Source: Ruegeria sp. AD91A
GTDB taxonomy: Bacteria; Pseudomonadota; Alphaproteobacteria; Rhodobacterales; Rhodobacteraceae
Direction of reading: 5' to 3'
DNA: 64,000 nucleotides
Assembly (NCBI RefSeq): GCF_003443535.1
Contig: NZ_CP031946.1
Location: 3,475,001 to 3,539,000, forward strand
The translations under genes were made by a program, and so were the position numbers. The notes beneath the pieces were generated by a model. That model had not been told where the DNA came from and searched no databases. It was given only the letters and a program-made list of their open reading frames with translations. This document shows, piece after piece, positions 63,071-64,000 of the stretch (the stretch's first letter is position 1; every line of letters starts with the position of its first letter).

Positions 63071-64000
63071 GCCTGTCTGTTCGGTTGCACCACCATCTGT
63101 CAGGGATAGATCTGGACGTCAGTTTTGATGCACCCCCCGGCGTAACAGTGCTTTTTGGGCGCTCCGGATCGGGCAAGACCACCATTGTCAACGCAGTCGC
63201 AGGGTTGCTGCGGCCCGAGGCGGGACGTGTGTCTGTGGATGGCTGGGTTCTGTTCGACACGGAAAAGGGACTCTGGCTGCCGCCGCATCGGCGTCGATTG
63301 GGATATATTTTTCAGGAAGGGCGGTTGTTCCCTCATCTGACCGTGCGTCAGAACCTTGCTTATGGGCGATGGTTCGCGCCGAAGAATACACGACGCGAAG
63401 ACCCCGACAGGGTCATCGACATGCTGGGCATCGATCATCTTCTGGACCGCAGACCTGCCGGGTTGTCAGGCGGTGAGAAACAACGTGTTGCCATCGGGCG
63501 GGCCTTGTTGGCAAGCCCGCGATTGATCCTGGCAGATGAACCTCTGGCGGCACTGGATGATGGGCGAAAAGCGGAAATCCTGCCCTATTTCGAGCGTCTC
63601 AGGGATGAGGTTTCGGTTCCGATCCTCTATGTGACGCACTCGGCTGCTGAAGTGGCCCGATTGGCAACGTCCGTCGTTGCGTTGCAGGATGGCAAGGCCG
63701 TTCGTCATGGGCCCGCATCCGAAGTTCTTGCCGACCCGTCTGTGGCCCCTACGGGTGTCCGTGCCGTCGGGGCCGTGTTGCAGGTTCAGGTTGCAAAGCA
63801 TCATTCCGATGGGCTGACGGAATTGAATGCCAATGGCGCACGGTTGTTTCTGCCTCGCATTGCGCATGAGATCGGAGCTAACTTGCGTATTCGTATTCCT
63901 GCGCAGGAAGTGATCCTGTCGAACAAAAAACCCGAGGGGCTTTCGGCGCTGAATGTGCTCAGCGGCACTGTCGAAGAGATCCGGTCGGGCGAGGGACCTG
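63067..64000 (+). CDS. modC: Molybdate ABC transporter ATPase (3' end beyond window)
   Basis: At least 311 codons, open to the window edge. Walker A LFGRSGSGKTT, Q-loop IFQEGRLFPHLTV, signature GLSGGEKQRVAIGRALL, Walker B LILADEPLAALD, H-loop YVTHS. The last part (LNVLSGTVEEIRSGEG) begins the C-terminal molybdate-binding mop domain, which often senses substrate. Confidence 0.95.
   Translation, partial: MSLSVRLHHHLSGIDLDVSFDAPPGVTVLFGRSGSGKTTIVNAVAGLLRPEAGRVSVDGWVLFDTEKGLWLPPHRRRLGYIFQEGRLFPHLTVRQNLAYGRWFAPKNTRREDPDRVIDMLGIDHLLDRRPAGLSGGEKQRVAIGRALLASPRLILADEPLAALDDGRKAEILPYFERLRDEVSVPILYVTHSAAEVARLATSVVALQDGKAVRHGPASEVLADPSVAPTGVRAVGAVLQVQVAKHHSDGLTELNANGARLFLPRIAHEIGANLRIRIPAQEVILSNKKPEGLSALNVLSGTVEEIRSGEGP

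Overview
The window looks like a chromosomal segment of a marine alphaproteobacterium of the Roseobacter group (Rhodobacteraceae, Ruegeria-like). The evidence is the ribosomal protein sequences, the class I lysyl-tRNA synthetase, an NDUFS4-like complex I subunit gene, DUF1127 and many family-typical small genes. No rRNA is present. The two tRNA genes are tRNA-Arg(TCT) and tRNA-Val(TAC).

Layout. (1) 1-13.5 kb: a rearranged S10/spc ribosomal protein region. L3-L4-L23 run on the + strand. The rest runs on the - strand: L2-S19-L22-S3-L16, then a block with a 2OG-Fe(II) oxygenase, a cold-shock gene and a PH-domain pseudogene, then L29-S17-L14-L24-L5-S14-S8-L6-L18-S5-L30. Between the two parts lie DUF1127, a 4-TM protein, a monooxygenase, MarR and a secreted protein. 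(2) 13.5-15.1 kb: a perfect inverted repeat pair and a frameshifted gene. (3) 15-33.5 kb: mostly housekeeping and small genes (ettA, MOSC, nadD, dacB, terB-like, lysS, uvrB), with a small accessory patch at 28.8-30.6 kb (ORF6N regulator and HNH nuclease). (4) 34.4-51.2 kb: a large inositol or inositol-derivative catabolic locus. It holds iolG, a CUT2 ABC transporter with a half-size ATPase, iolD, iolE, a PhyH-type dioxygenase, two iolB paralogues, an SDR, a hydroxypyruvate isomerase-like protein, an aldolase, iolC, two more Gfo/Idh/MocA genes and a LacI repressor. Three 16-bp operators of the form TTGCAAyCGGTTGCAA sit at its promoters, and a near-match lies inside the end of iolG. (5) 51.26-61.28 kb: a genomic island of about 10 kb in tRNA-Val, bounded by 61-bp direct repeats, with a tyrosine integrase, a phage-like ATPase/HNH pair, and a cargo of AraC regulator plus four secreted proteins (amidohydrolase, DUF3299, porin, M19-like dipeptidase). 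(6) 61.6-64 kb: modABC molybdate uptake, with modC cut by the window end.

How it works together. The iol genes form at least two convergent units plus the repressor gene, all likely under one LacI-type repressor. The canonical kinase-isomerase-aldolase steps (iolC, iolB, iolJ-like) form one - strand unit. A second IolB with a PhyH dioxygenase, SDR and Hyi-like enzyme suggests that a modified inositol or a side branch is also handled. The island cargo looks like a self-contained extracytoplasmic system: an outer-membrane porin and periplasmic hydrolases acting on a dipeptide-like or amide substrate. The most notable observations are the island and its cargo, the extended iol regulon, the oxygenase gene next to rplP, and the split ribosomal cluster.
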